Source: Amoeboaphelidium protococcarum (Eukaryota > Aphelidiomycota > Aphelidea). Taken from it: a stretch of 64,000 bases of DNA. Of the stretch, positions 1 to 10,700 are shown piece by piece; position 1 is the first letter of the stretch, and the number at the start of each line of letters is the position of its first letter. A program made the translations under genes and the position numbers. The notes beneath the pieces are model-generated. The model was not told the DNA's origin. It did not search any database and worked only from the letters and a program-made list of their open reading frames with translations. The stretch lies in assembly GCA_023515745.1 (NCBI GenBank), contig JALECJ010000258.1:996501-1060500 (forward strand), written 5' to 3'.

Positions 1-525
1 TTCCAGTTAAATGCTCATTTACAAAACTTCACTTCTGTATTGTATATTACTTAAAGTATAAATATTAATTGATACTCTATGCCTACTACATAAGCAAGTC
101 AAGAAAGAAGACAGAAATGGTTGAGACTTTGGTCTGGGTTTATCAGTTTGGTTCTGTGGCCGACTGTATTGATAGCTTGGCTTGTTTCATTGATCGCTCA
201 CTGATAATGATGATACTGAGATGCTTTACTTTGCATTGCTGATATTCAGGTTACACAAAATGAATATAATATGAATTTTAAAATATACTTTCATTGATAG
301 TATACCTACTTTTAAGCTACGGACATTTTTCGGTATGCAGATGTTTACAATCACAGTTGCTAAGTATGCCGCAGATCACAGACTACGTGAATCCTCACAA
401 CAAACAGTGATCATCGCTCTCCTTGCTGCAGGCTAAAAATAGCAGAGCCTCGTTATCTCTCTTCTATATAGAAGACCATTACCATCCGTCATAAAAGACT
501 TTTAGAATCTAAAGTACATTCTGTA
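1..525. other. Left-edge non-coding region and HSF promoter
   Basis: I see no convincing gene here on either strand. The stretch is AT-rich and lies upstream of the heat-shock factor start. A perfect 14-bp palindrome, CTTCTATATAGAAG, sits at 461-474 (see the separate entry). The start of any gene further left lies outside the window. Confidence 0.5.
461..474. promoter_or_regulatory. TATA-containing palindrome upstream of HSF
   Basis: CTTCTATATAGAAG is a perfect inverted repeat ending about 50 bp before the HSF start codon. It contains a TATATA core flanked by TTC and GAA, which are the half-site words of heat-shock elements, although the 6-bp spacing is not the canonical 2 bp. It could be a TATA box, an autoregulatory HSF site, both or neither. 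The sequence is seen; the function is inferred. Confidence 0.3.
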
Positions 526-2029
526 ATGGCAATGAGGAGATCCGCTGACAGCATATTGGCTAGGCGCAACTCCATGCATCAGTATAGCCCAAGGATTCCA
601 ACAGTTGGCCACACTTCTACAACACAGAGTAGTTCAAGCAACAACAATCAGTCCATATCATCACCATCTGTGAATGACTTGCCTGATTATCGTTAGCAGT
701 TTGCGTCGCTATCTACAGATTCACTCTCCGATGGTAGTATGCATCCTTTGAGGTATGCTCATTGATAGAAACATATCGCTTATCATTGTAACCATCAATA
801 TAATATGTAGCAACTACTCTTCAGCAGGTGTGAGTGCTCAGGATTTGACTTCTCAGTCATCAAACAGTATCGTCACTGGATCTTCGAAACACTCTGGATA
901 GCCCTCGTTTGTGCAAAAACTGTACACTATGGTGAGCGATAACCAGAATACTTAGCTGATATCATGGAGTCCGACTGGCACGTCATTTGTTGTGGTCAAT
1001 GCGAATGATTTCGCTCGCGATGTCTTGCCAAAGTATTTCAAACATAAAAACTTCTAGTCTTTTCAGCGTCAGCTTAATATGTACGGATTCCACAAGGCTA
1101 ATAAGAGCAACAGAGGACAGAGATCCTCAGTTGACCAGCAGTTTTGGGAATTCTGCCATCCAAAGTTTCTGCGCGGCCACATTGAATTGCTGGACGACAT
1201 TAAGCGTCGCACCGTCGAGAGCGATGTTTATAAGAAGGAGACGTCGGAGATTTAAAAGTACCTGGTATCTATGCAGAACATGATGAGCGATCATACTCAG
1301 ACCATGTATCATATCCAAAAGACGTTGGTTGCGTTGAATCAAGAATTGCATCATCTCAAGCGTCGTCAGACTATTCAAGATGAGATTATCAGGCAGTTGT
1401 ATGATCAAACTTTGACTCTGGATGGTCAAGATGCTCAGCCATCGGCGGATCAGTAGCCTATGAGCTTCGACTCTCTGATGTAGAAGTTGAACAGTTAATA
1501 GTTACAGCAATATCAGTCTGTACAACCGCAGAACAGTCAGAACTTAAAGCGTCATCAGATGATGGAAGTGATTGAAGAATCCCCAGCCAATTCACCAGCT
1601 AGACCACGCATTCAGTCTTCTCCAGAGTATAGCATTTAATCCACTGGGTTTGTATAGATCCATCCAATGCCGGCAAAAAGTAGTACTGAAGAGATGCTTG
1701 CATCGCAAACGCTAGGCTCTCAGGCAATTGAAATGGATCAGCTTGACTAGGACATGGGTATTAGTCTTGATAATCTGATTGATGAAGAGCAGCGCCTGCA
1801 CCCCGAGTTGATGCAGACTAACTATAGTGGTATTGACCAATAGTTGCAATAGGCGCATTACTTGCAAGCACTGGCGAGTTATTAGCAGGTCTAATAACAG
1901 TTACAAGAAGTTTCAACTGGTCATAAAGCTTTAGATGCTGCCAGTGAGGTATCAAGTAAAACTCAAGTGCCCAAGTAACAAGCATCGCAGTCAGCTGATA
2001 AGTTTTAAGGCTTTTATCGCTCTGCTTGA
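526..2029 (+). CDS. HSF1: Heat-shock transcription factor (HSF)
   Basis: Two exons, 526-752 and 811-2029, joined over a 58-nt intron (GTATGC...ATATGTAG), encode 481 aa under TAR=Gln and stop at TGA 2027. Residues about 108-205 form an HSF DNA-binding domain: FVQKLYTMV, then [13 protein letters not shown], then [22 protein letters not shown] with the classic [18 protein letters not shown] signature, then [10 protein letters not shown] heptad-rich trimerisation region follows (about 215-275), then a Gln/Ser-rich C-terminus that is probably the activation domain. HSF trimers bind heat-shock elements and drive chaperone genes in the nucleus. By hand count about 19 of 65 glutamines are TAA or TAG. 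Four further in-frame TGA codons follow within 21 nt of the stop. Start choice: first ATG of the open frame; a second ATG lies two codons on. Confidence 0.93.
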
Positions 2030-2508
2030 TAGTGATGATGCTGATGTTGATGCTGCTGCTATTCGCGTCCGTACACACTCTGCTGCTCTTCCCTACAATA
2101 AGACTACAATACCTGGTGATGTTGATGATAATGACAACGATGTTTTTGAATATATAACGAATAATTTTCGACGTGAATATGGCTACCTTCTGTTTATACT
2201 ATCTTGATTAAAATGTTGTGGATTGACTTACTTCATTGTGCCAACGTGACCCTTCTCTCAGTCGTAATTGGATGTGTGGTGCTGTCATCGACTTTGAACT
2301 CAATGTCCTCACACAGTCTATCCTCTCAGCAAAAGGGATTTGTTAAGTAATTCTTTTTATTCATCGTTTGTATTGGGAAATGTGAGAAGACTGATGCACC
2401 ATACTGTTCATGGTAAAAAATACAGAGAGAGAGACTTCAATATTAAATTCTATATTCTAAATTAGATTATCACAATTATACAATAAATTACTATTTATAA
2501 ATCTGGTA
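2030..2508. other. Convergent intergenic region
   Basis: Gap between the HSF stop and the stop of the minus-strand membrane-protein gene. It begins with a GAT/TGA-rich stretch that places extra in-frame TGA codons after the HSF stop. Short frames occur here, but with one stop codon per code these are expected by chance. I see no gene. Confidence 0.5.
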
Positions 2509-4329
2509 TCAGCTGACAGACGGCTAGTTTGTGAGCATCAACATGTTGAGATCGACATTCGCGCTACTGGTCCTGCCCGGCTATACAGGAGTTGTTGGGT
2601 ATCTATTTCTCACAGAGGATCTTCGAGAGCGATCATATGGCTTGTAACACCCAGTACTTATGCAGAAAATAATCACCAGAATAAAGACACAAAACATAGT
2701 GATGGAGACCGGATTAACACCTTGGATAAAGAATATGGTGCCAATGAGACCGCAAATGCAAATCAAAGCAGCTAGAACCATGAATCTGTCACTAGTGATG
2801 TAAGACCAAAATCGTCTCAATCTACTTGGATTTTCAGTGCTTTCCTACGCAGCAACCTCAGCAGTAGCAGGTCGCCCCATAATTCGCGTAATCCAAGATT
2901 AATCTGCCAAGCGCTGTGCCTCCAGGTCCCTGTCTTCAGCAGACTAAGCTAGCACCTAATCAATTGAACGTGGAGTTTCAGATTAAGATGACGGTAGATT
3001 TTCCTGAATCGCCACCAGATGATCACGGCTAGCTACAGATGGACTATTCGGAGCAGTCTGAGCCATCTATATTGAGGCAACATTTGGAAATCTCTCACGG
3101 AGCCAAGATTCGAGACGAGCATACATTGACACAGATCTCTCGCGACCACTTCTAGAGCCATCAGTAGCATGATTTGATCTCAAAACATCAGCAGAGCTTC
3201 TATTTCTGTTCTCCTGCTCTCTCTGGTACATCAGAATCGCCTCTTCCATGGTCATCGCAACTGCATTCGGATTAGTTGGATCACTCACCAGTGGTCCATT
3301 GCCACCGCCAGACTGGGTACTCAAATTCTGCTGCTATGAACCAAAGAGAGTGAACAAGAAAACGTCCTCCGGACTCATGGCATTCTACTTGAAATACTCT
3401 CTGATATGACGACGCATCAAGAAATCATCATCGGTGGCATAAAACTGAGCAGTGTACCCCTGAGTCTGCGCGTCATCTTGCACATTAATGTCAGCATTTA
3501 CCAGAGTATTCTGCGAATCGCTTCTCACCTTGTCTGTGGTGGTGGTGGTGGTGTCCATTGTCAAGTTCAGAGACGCAGAGCTAGAGTTTCGTTTCAGATC
3601 GCCGTCGATCGCCGTTTCAGAATTCAAATTTGGCATTGAGGATGAGCTGGTGATTGAAGATGTTTCAGCATTAGCAATACCATTCCCAGAGGCATTCAAA
3701 GGATCTGCAGCGGTATTTACGCGGGTCATACTTCCACTCTACGCCTGCTGATTCTATGGACACTTGACGACAAAATAGTGCACATCACCGACAATGTTCA
3801 AGTTATTCATGGGATTCTTAGCCTTCATTCTGTGCAGCAGGCCTTCTTCAGGCTGAGTGCGAAATAGGGAGCGATTGATCTGGTGAGCAGCGTAGTAAGA
3901 CTTATACACTTGACCTGACAGCTCTTGCTAATTCTTGATAAAAGTCTTGGATCCATCCGCAGAAATGGTATAATTCTCCGCGTTGGTCAGAGTATCATAA
4001 GTCTACGGCGTCATTGTGATAACACGCGCAATCAGAAAATCCTTACCAGCCTTGTGGTGAACATTGATCAAACCTTCAAACGACTCCAGCGAGAATGGGT
4101 CCTCATTACCAGCATCGACGTCATCAACAAAGTGCTTCGTCAAATCACTTCCAGATGTGACATTATCATTCAGCGGGAAGGATATCATATTCAGAATGTG
4201 TGCCTCTTTACTAGAAGCATGTCCAGGCTGAGTGTCATTGTTCTTAAACGAGGCTGGCGGGCGACCAATGAATTTTATTGACACGCGACCCTTATCACTA
4301 GACGAAGGAATATTATTAATGCTGTCCAT
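2509..4329 (-). CDS. Unrecognised membrane protein with two C-terminal TM segments
   Basis: A single frame of 606 aa on the minus strand with many TAG/TAA glutamines, ending at TGA 2509-2511. The N-terminal half (residues 1-190) looks folded and hydrophilic, with stretches such as GRVSIKFIGRPPASF, FEGLINVHHKAGKDFLIARV and YKSYYAAHQINRSLF. The middle (about 200-490) is Ser/Thr/Asn/Gln-rich and low in complexity. Near the C-terminus two hydrophobic helices, MVLAALICICGLIGTIFFI and ITMFCVFILVIIFCIST, are separated by about six residues, so both ends probably face the same side, likely the cytosol. There is no signal peptide. I do not recognise the N-terminal domain. It could be a membrane-anchored regulator of the ER or Golgi, but that is speculation. 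Its stop converges on HSF. Confidence 0.75.
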
Positions 4330-5067
4330 ACACTGTTCTTTATACCGGTATAATACTTGGTTTTCAATTAATTACTGATATTCAATAAATAATAATAATA
4401 TTCAAAATGAGAATAAGAGAGTTGACGGTGGAATATTCTCTTCAATGTGAGTGAGTAAGAAGAAGGCTGAGTGAAGCTTTGTGATCATTTGAGGTGAGTC
4501 TTACTCGTAAGCCAAAAATAGGCACAAGGCGCCAAGAATAGAAACTTGGCATCTAAATTTGGTATCATTTATATTTTAGTAAAATTAATACAAGTTAAAA
4601 GCTTTTTTTCAAAGACTTATTAAACAGTACTTGACTAAAATATGCTTCTTAGAAGATAAGTCTCTTAAAGGTATTTAAAGCATGTATAATTAGCACGTTT
4701 ATTCGCTGGGATGTCCCGGCAAATATATCGAATTCAGAATAGTTCATCAATCTAACATAATTCCTTAAATTTCACCAACTATATATACAAGCTTTATAAT
4801 TTTTTATTAAATTATGTGTTCTAATTATAAGTATAAAAAACGCGACTGGATTATATACGGCATCTTACAGTGAAACTCACAGCACTCACTATGTTCTATT
4901 GAGTAGAAACGCGAGAGATGATGGTCATTTTGCTGGAAGCCCCTTTTGATGGCCGTTCGGTAAGGCGCTTTCAACCTTTTGAAAATTTATCAAAATTAGA
5001 TCACGGCTGTATTGATCATTCATTCTCTCTGCTAATAAAATACAAAATTTTTTTAGATATCACAGCA
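4330..5067. other. Divergent promoter region, membrane protein / NOP58
   Basis: A 738-bp AT-rich gap between the divergent starts of the two-TM protein and NOP58. It contains an AGTGAAAC box at 4869-4876, a word shared with several other promoters in the window. An in-frame ATG at 4918 could extend NOP58 by 50 residues, but a pyrimidine-rich stretch ending TTTTTTTAG just before 5056 and family homology favour 5068. No other gene seen. Confidence 0.5.
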
Positions 5068-6531
5068 ATGCTAATCTTGTACGAGACTCCTGCTGGTTAC
5101 GCGCTCTTTAAAGGGCCAAAATCTATCAAGCATGATGAGATGGATACTTTGGAAATTGCTGATCAGATCAAATTGAAGGCTTTCAAGAAATTTTAGTCCA
5201 CCGCCGATGCACTGGCAGCCGCTTCTGCTATCGTTGAAGGTACTCTGGACTCTACGCTGAAGAAGTTTATTAAGAAGGAGGTGAGCGAAAAGTTGAGTGA
5301 TAATAAAGATTCGCTTTTGGTTGGTGACAGTAAATTGGGCGCGTCAATTGCTAAGAAGTTTGGCATCACGGTGTAATGCGATGCGGCGAGCCAAGAGACA
5401 ATGAGATTGATTAGATCACATCTGCCTGAGCTGATGCAAGGTATCACTAAGCAGTAGATTGACGCTATGAGTCTGGGTTTGGCTCACTCCCTGTCGCGTT
5501 ATAAGCTGAAATTCACTGCTGATAAGGTGGATACTATGATCATCTAAGCTATCAGCTTGTTGGATGATTTGGATAAGGAGCTTAACACGTATTCTATGCG
5601 CCTCAAGGAGTGGTTTGGATGGCATTTCCCTGAGATGACACGCGTTGTTACCGATAATGTGCAGTATGCCAAGACTGTTTTGGCTGTAAAGGCTATGCGC
5701 GAAAATATCAACGATTTGGACGCGTAGGTTGACTTGAGCCAGATCATATCTGAAGAAGATGAGGCGCGACTGAAGTAGGTGTCCGAGATCAGTATGGGCA
5801 CTGAGATGAGTGATGAAGATCGTTCGTCTGTTATGAGTTTGGCTGATTAGATCGTTGCGTTGTCTGAATATCGCGCTCAATTGATGGGTTACATTCAGAG
5901 CAGAACATAGCAGATTGCACCAAATTTGACCAACTTGATCGGTGATGCTCCACTGACTGCGCGTCTTATTGCTAAAGCTGGTTCACTGGTCAACTTGTCA
6001 AAGGCTCCAGCTAGTACTATTCAGATTTTGGGTGCCGAGAAGGCCTTGTTCAGAGCTTTGAAAGGAAAGAAGGACACTCCAAAGTATGGTCTCCTATTTG
6101 GTATGGGAATGGTCGGAAGCGCTGGTGGTAAGAATAAGGGTAAAGTTGCGCGTATGGTTGCTGCAAAGGCTGCACTGTGCACCAGAATCGATGCTCTTCG
6201 TGAGGATGCCAATACTGCTGATAAGACAGCCGATGACGGTAAGATATAGGAGGTTGAGGTGAATGGCGGCGACTTTGGTCTGGAGATGAGGAATGATTTG
6301 GAGAACAAGATTGCCAAACTGGAAGGCAATGAAGTATCCAAAATGACAAAGAAGGCAAATTTCAAGACTAGCAAGGTTAACACTGATGTCAAAGGCTCCA
6401 CTTATAATGCCAACTCTGATGCGGTCAACGTGGCAGGCAAGAGAAAGCACGACGAAGATGGCGGCAATGCTTCAGAAGGTAAGAAGAAGCAGAAAAAGAG
6501 CAAGCACGATAAGCATAAAGAGCAGAATTGA
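5068..6531 (+). CDS. NOP58: NOP58, box C/D snoRNP core protein
   Basis: One exon, 487 aa, TGA at 6529. The start [15 protein letters not shown] matches the family N-terminus, which fixes the start at 5068 rather than at the in-frame upstream ATG at 4918. The order is the family's: NOP5 N-terminal domain, coiled coil, then the Nop domain with [16 protein letters not shown] and [18 protein letters not shown], and a lysine-rich [16 protein letters not shown] tail typical of nucleolar NOP58/NOP56. NOP58 pairs with NOP56, Snu13 and fibrillarin to assemble box C/D snoRNPs that 2'-O-methylate rRNA. Length is close to the usual 500-530 aa. The [12 protein letters not shown] start and the KxKE/D tail separate it from NOP56. 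Conserved glutamines are often TAG. Confidence 0.95.
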
Positions 6532-6616
6532 ATTCTTTAGTTGATTTAAAATACACAAATAAGTAATTAAGTAACAATGAGCCATATTTTATTCATTACA
6601 TGCGTTAATTTTCAAA

Positions 6617-6916
6617 TCATAGCTGAGGATTAGACATACCTTGAGTTGGGCCCATGCTCTGATTCTGTTTCTGAGGAGGATCAGGGAAAGGCACATCCGC
6701 GTCAGGCTACATTCTCAGTATCTCCTCCAGCCTTTCCAACTCGCGCACCACCTGATCAATAGGTGGACGAGCCAGAGGATCCTGAGCCCAACACATCTCC
6801 ATCAAATCACACAGGCCAGCAATCACAGGGTCAATTTAGCGCCTCATCATAATATCATCAGTTAGTTGAGGTCTCTCACCTGCCAACACTCTTCTCTCGA
6901 TTTCAGCTGGATCCAT
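6617..6916 (-). pseudogene. Orphan C-lobe fragment of a TKL/Tyr-type protein kinase
   Basis: A 99-aa minus-strand frame from ATG 6916 to TGA 6617. It reads as the end of a tyrosine-kinase-like catalytic domain: GERPQLTDDIM, then LCDLMEMCWAQDPLARPP (the LMxxCWxxDPxxRP helix alpha-H/I signature), then a closing helix IDQVVRELERLEEIL and a Pro/Gln-rich tail. The frame stays open upstream (FYGQKSA...), but I find no HRDLK, DFG or P-loop on this strand before the myosin start. A catalytic kinase is therefore not present here. It is either a relic of a truncated gene, a small expressed C-lobe, or the last exon of a gene whose other exons I failed to see. Confidence 0.55.
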
Positions 6917-7740
6917 TGCACTTTTCTAGCCGTAAAACTGGTGTATTACAATGTTTTTAATCAATTATAAGCAGAGAAATATAAAGAAGAAGAAAGGCAA
7001 TGAGCATCACCATGATTAAAGAATTAACTGGAATTATTCTGGTCTATATTTAACCTGGATATGCTTAAATCGAACATCCAATCAGGCCATCGTTTCACCA
7101 CCAAGCGACCATCGTGAGAGCAGATGAAACTCTGCCTTACACTCTTGCGCATTTACATAAAATAGAAAGAAATACACTTGACAAGATGTTAAATTCGGTG
7201 AGAATGCCAACTCTTCTAGCAGAAAACACTGAGTAAATGTGAATAGTAAATTTAAACGTCTAATCAGTCCTAATTTCAGATCCAAGATCGCACTCGGATA
7301 CCGTAGTATGGAAAGGTTTGGCTCTATCCCTCTCTTAAAATACACGCTTTACATTTGACATAACAATTTAAAAAAAGGCAATTGAACTAAATACTCATAT
7401 TGGTTATAAATGCCGACGGTAAATATCATCAAAATCAAAGTGAGAAGCTTTGATAGCCGGCCAGCCAGGGATAGAAAGGAGGCGCGACGTTTGTTTGATG
7501 TCAAGTGCGTGCGTGTGTTGTTTGAAGGTGAAATTGACAAACAAATCTCAATTCTCTTGGACGGATTCTCCATTGAACAATTGTGTTTGTGTTGTTGTTT
7601 CTGCCTTTCATCTGCCTTTCCATCCAGTAACAGCTTGAAAGTGTTATATAACAACAAGAGATTTATCATCACTCTTACTTCTTATTGAATATATATATAT
7701 CCTTATATCTTGATTGATAGATACAGTAAAGTTGTTAACA
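6917..7740. other. Non-coding region upstream of myosin
   Basis: An 824-bp gap between the kinase fragment and the myosin start. GTTTCACC at 7092-7099 resembles the promoter word seen elsewhere. Short open frames exist on both strands (for example plus 7410-7688) but lack homology. I saw no kinase exons in it. Confidence 0.45.
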
Positions 7741-10700
7741 ATGGCTCCGTCTGCAACTAAACAGGCGGTTGAGTAATAGTAAGTATAATTCGTCACCTTC
7801 ATCATCTCATCTCTATCATGTGTGTGAAATCGCATTCTATGTAGACCGACTAACAATGCAAAGAATTAGATCGTCGATGCCGAGGCTGAGTAGTATCTGA
7901 GAACCAGCGGTAAAAAGTTTCTGGTCGATGCTGTGGACCAAGCTGCATGGGCTGAGAAAAAGTGGGTCTGGGTAGAGAATCAGCAGGATGGCTATGTTGC
8001 TGCCACGATCGTTGCCGAGAATGGCGAAGAGGTGACTGTTGAGTTTAGCGAAGGTAAGACCGCCGTCGTGAACATCAATCAGACCGAGAAGATGAATCCG
8101 CCAAAGTATGACAAGATTGAGGACATGGCTGAGCTTTCTTATCTGAATGAGGCCTCTGTCTTGCACAATCTGAAGTAGCGTTACATCTCCAATCTGATCT
8201 ACACCTACTCTGGTCTCTTTCTGGTGGCCATTAATCCTTATCGCAAGTTGCCTATCTACACTGATAAGGTTGTCTAGATGTACAAGAACAAACGTCGTGT
8301 TGAGATGCCTCCTCACATTTATGCCATCTCTGATGCTTCCTATCATGACATGGTGTAGAATCGTGAGAATTAGAGTATTCTGATTACTGGAGAGTCTGGT
8401 GCCGGTAAGACGGAGAATACTAAGAAGGTCATCCAGTATCTGACTTCTATCGCTTCAGGTACCGATGCGAAGGTGAACAGCAAGGTTGGTGTGTTGGAGC
8501 AGTAGATTCTGCAGGCTAATCCTATTCTGGAGTCTTTTGGTAATGCTTAAACTGTTCGTAATAACAACTCTTCCCGTTTCGGTAAGTTTGTGCGTATCGA
8601 GTTTAGTGGCAGTGGTCACATTGCTAGTGGTAACATTGAGCGTTATCTGTTGGAGAAGTCTCGTGTCACTCACCAGACGTCCAAGGAGAGAAACTATCAC
8701 ATCTTTTACCAGCTGACCAAGGGAGCTAATGAGTAGATGAAGTAGTAGCTGCTGTTGACCGAGACTTTGAACGACTATCAGTTCACAAAGAACAGTAACA
8801 AGAACATTGATGGTGTGGATGATGTTGCTGATTTCAATGGTGTTCTTGAGGCTTTCAATATCATGGGCATTTCTGCTGAAGAGTAGTTTGAGTTTTTTCG
8901 CTGTATTGCAGCTATCATGCATTTGGGTAACATTACTCTGGTCGCTGATCGTGAGGATTAGGCATAGTTGACTGATGTTGCCTAGAAGGTTGTTGACAAG
9001 GTGTGCCACTTGTTTGGTATTCCAGTTGCAGAATTCACTAAAGGTTTGTTGAAGCCTCGTATCAAGGCTGGTCGTGATTTTGTGGTTTAGGCTAGAAATC
9101 CATCTCAGGTCAGCTACTCCATTGAAGCTCTGGCTCGTGGTCTGTATGAACGTATGTTTGGTAAGCTGGTTGACCGTATCAATTAGGCCATTGATAAGCC
9201 TACCTCTCGTGCTTACTTTATTGGTGTGCTGGATATCGCCGGTTTCGAAATTTTTGAGGTTAATAGTTTTGAGTAGTTGTGTATCAATTACACTAATGAG
9301 AGGCTGCAGTAGTTCTTCAATCATCACATGTTCATCATGGAGCAGGAAGAGTATAAGCGTGAAGGTATTGAGTGGAAGTTTATCGACTTTGGTCTTGATT
9401 TGCAACCTACTATCGATCTGATTGACAAGGCCAATCCTATCGGTATCTTGTCGCTGCTGGATGAAGATTGTGTTATGCCAAAGGCCACTGATAAGTCTTT
9501 TACCGAGAAGTTGGTTGGTTTGTGGAAGGGAAAATCATCCAAGTTTGAAGTGCCTAGATTTGGTGACGGCTTCATCCTGCAGCATTATGCGTCTGCTGTA
9601 GAGTATAAGACTGCCGGCTGGTTGGACAAGAACAAAGATCCTCTGAATGATAACATCACCAAGTTGCTAGCTAATTCTAGTGAGAAGTTTGTGGCCTCTT
9701 TGTTCGCCGACTACTTGGCTGAGGAGGACGATTCTACCCGTAGAGTTGTGAGTACTGTTAAGAAGGGTGCCTTTAGAACTGTGTCTCAGCGTCATAGAGA
9801 GCAGTTGAACACTTTGATGAATCAGTTGTATTCTACTCAGCCTCACTTTGTGCGTTGTATTATTCCGAACGAGGAGAAGAAGCCTGGTAAGATTGATGCC
9901 GATCTGGTGCTCGACTAGTTGAGATGTAATGGTGTGCTGGAAGGTATCCGTATTGTGCGTCAAGGTTTCCCATCTCGTTTGCCATTTGCTGAATTCCGTC
10001 ATCGTTATGAGATTCTTGCCCAGGGTGTGATTCCAAAGGGATACATGGATGGTAAGAAGGCTGCATAGACTCTTGTTGAATCCTTGAATCTGGATGAGAA
10101 CCTTTACCGTATCGGTAGCTCGAAGGTGTTTTTTAGAGCTGGTGTTTTGGCGCAGTTGGAAGAACAGCGTGATAACAAACTTTCGTCCATCATTTCTGGT
10201 TTCTAGGCCTACAGTCGTGGTTTCCTGGGTCGTAGCAAGTTTAAGAGACGTCTGGACTAGTTGAAGGGCATCAGAGTCATCTAGCGTAATGCTCGTATTT
10301 TTGTTCAACTGCGTGAATGGTCCTGGTGGAGATTGTATTCCAAGGTGAAACCTTTGTTGAATGTCAGCCGTACGGATGATGAATTGCGCAAGCGTGAAGA
10401 GGCTATCAAGTCTTTGGAGGAGCAAGCTAAGGCTATCAGCAATGAAAAGGATCGCTTAGAGTAAAATAGTCGCGATTTGGAGGAGTAGAAGCGTAGACTG
10501 GAAGAAAGTCTTGCTAGTGAAAAGACTGCTGCTGCTGATCAATAGGAGCTTCTCAGCCGTGCCTAGAGACGTCTTGTCGAGTTGGAAGAAGAGCTAAAAG
10601 CAGTCACTCAGGCTTACGAGATTATGGAGAGTCAGTTGGAGGAAGTCAAGACTCAGCGCAAGTCTTATGCCGATCAGCTGGCAGCCACCTAATCTCAGTT

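Noticed and set aside
4918-5067. N-terminal extension of NOP58 from the upstream in-frame ATG
   Set aside because: NOP58 proteins begin at MLxLxETPAGYA; the extension is not conserved and may be 5'UTR or intron.
7410-7688. 92-codon plus-strand frame upstream of myosin
   Set aside because: No recognisable family, Cys/Ser-rich end of low complexity; more likely promoter/5'UTR.
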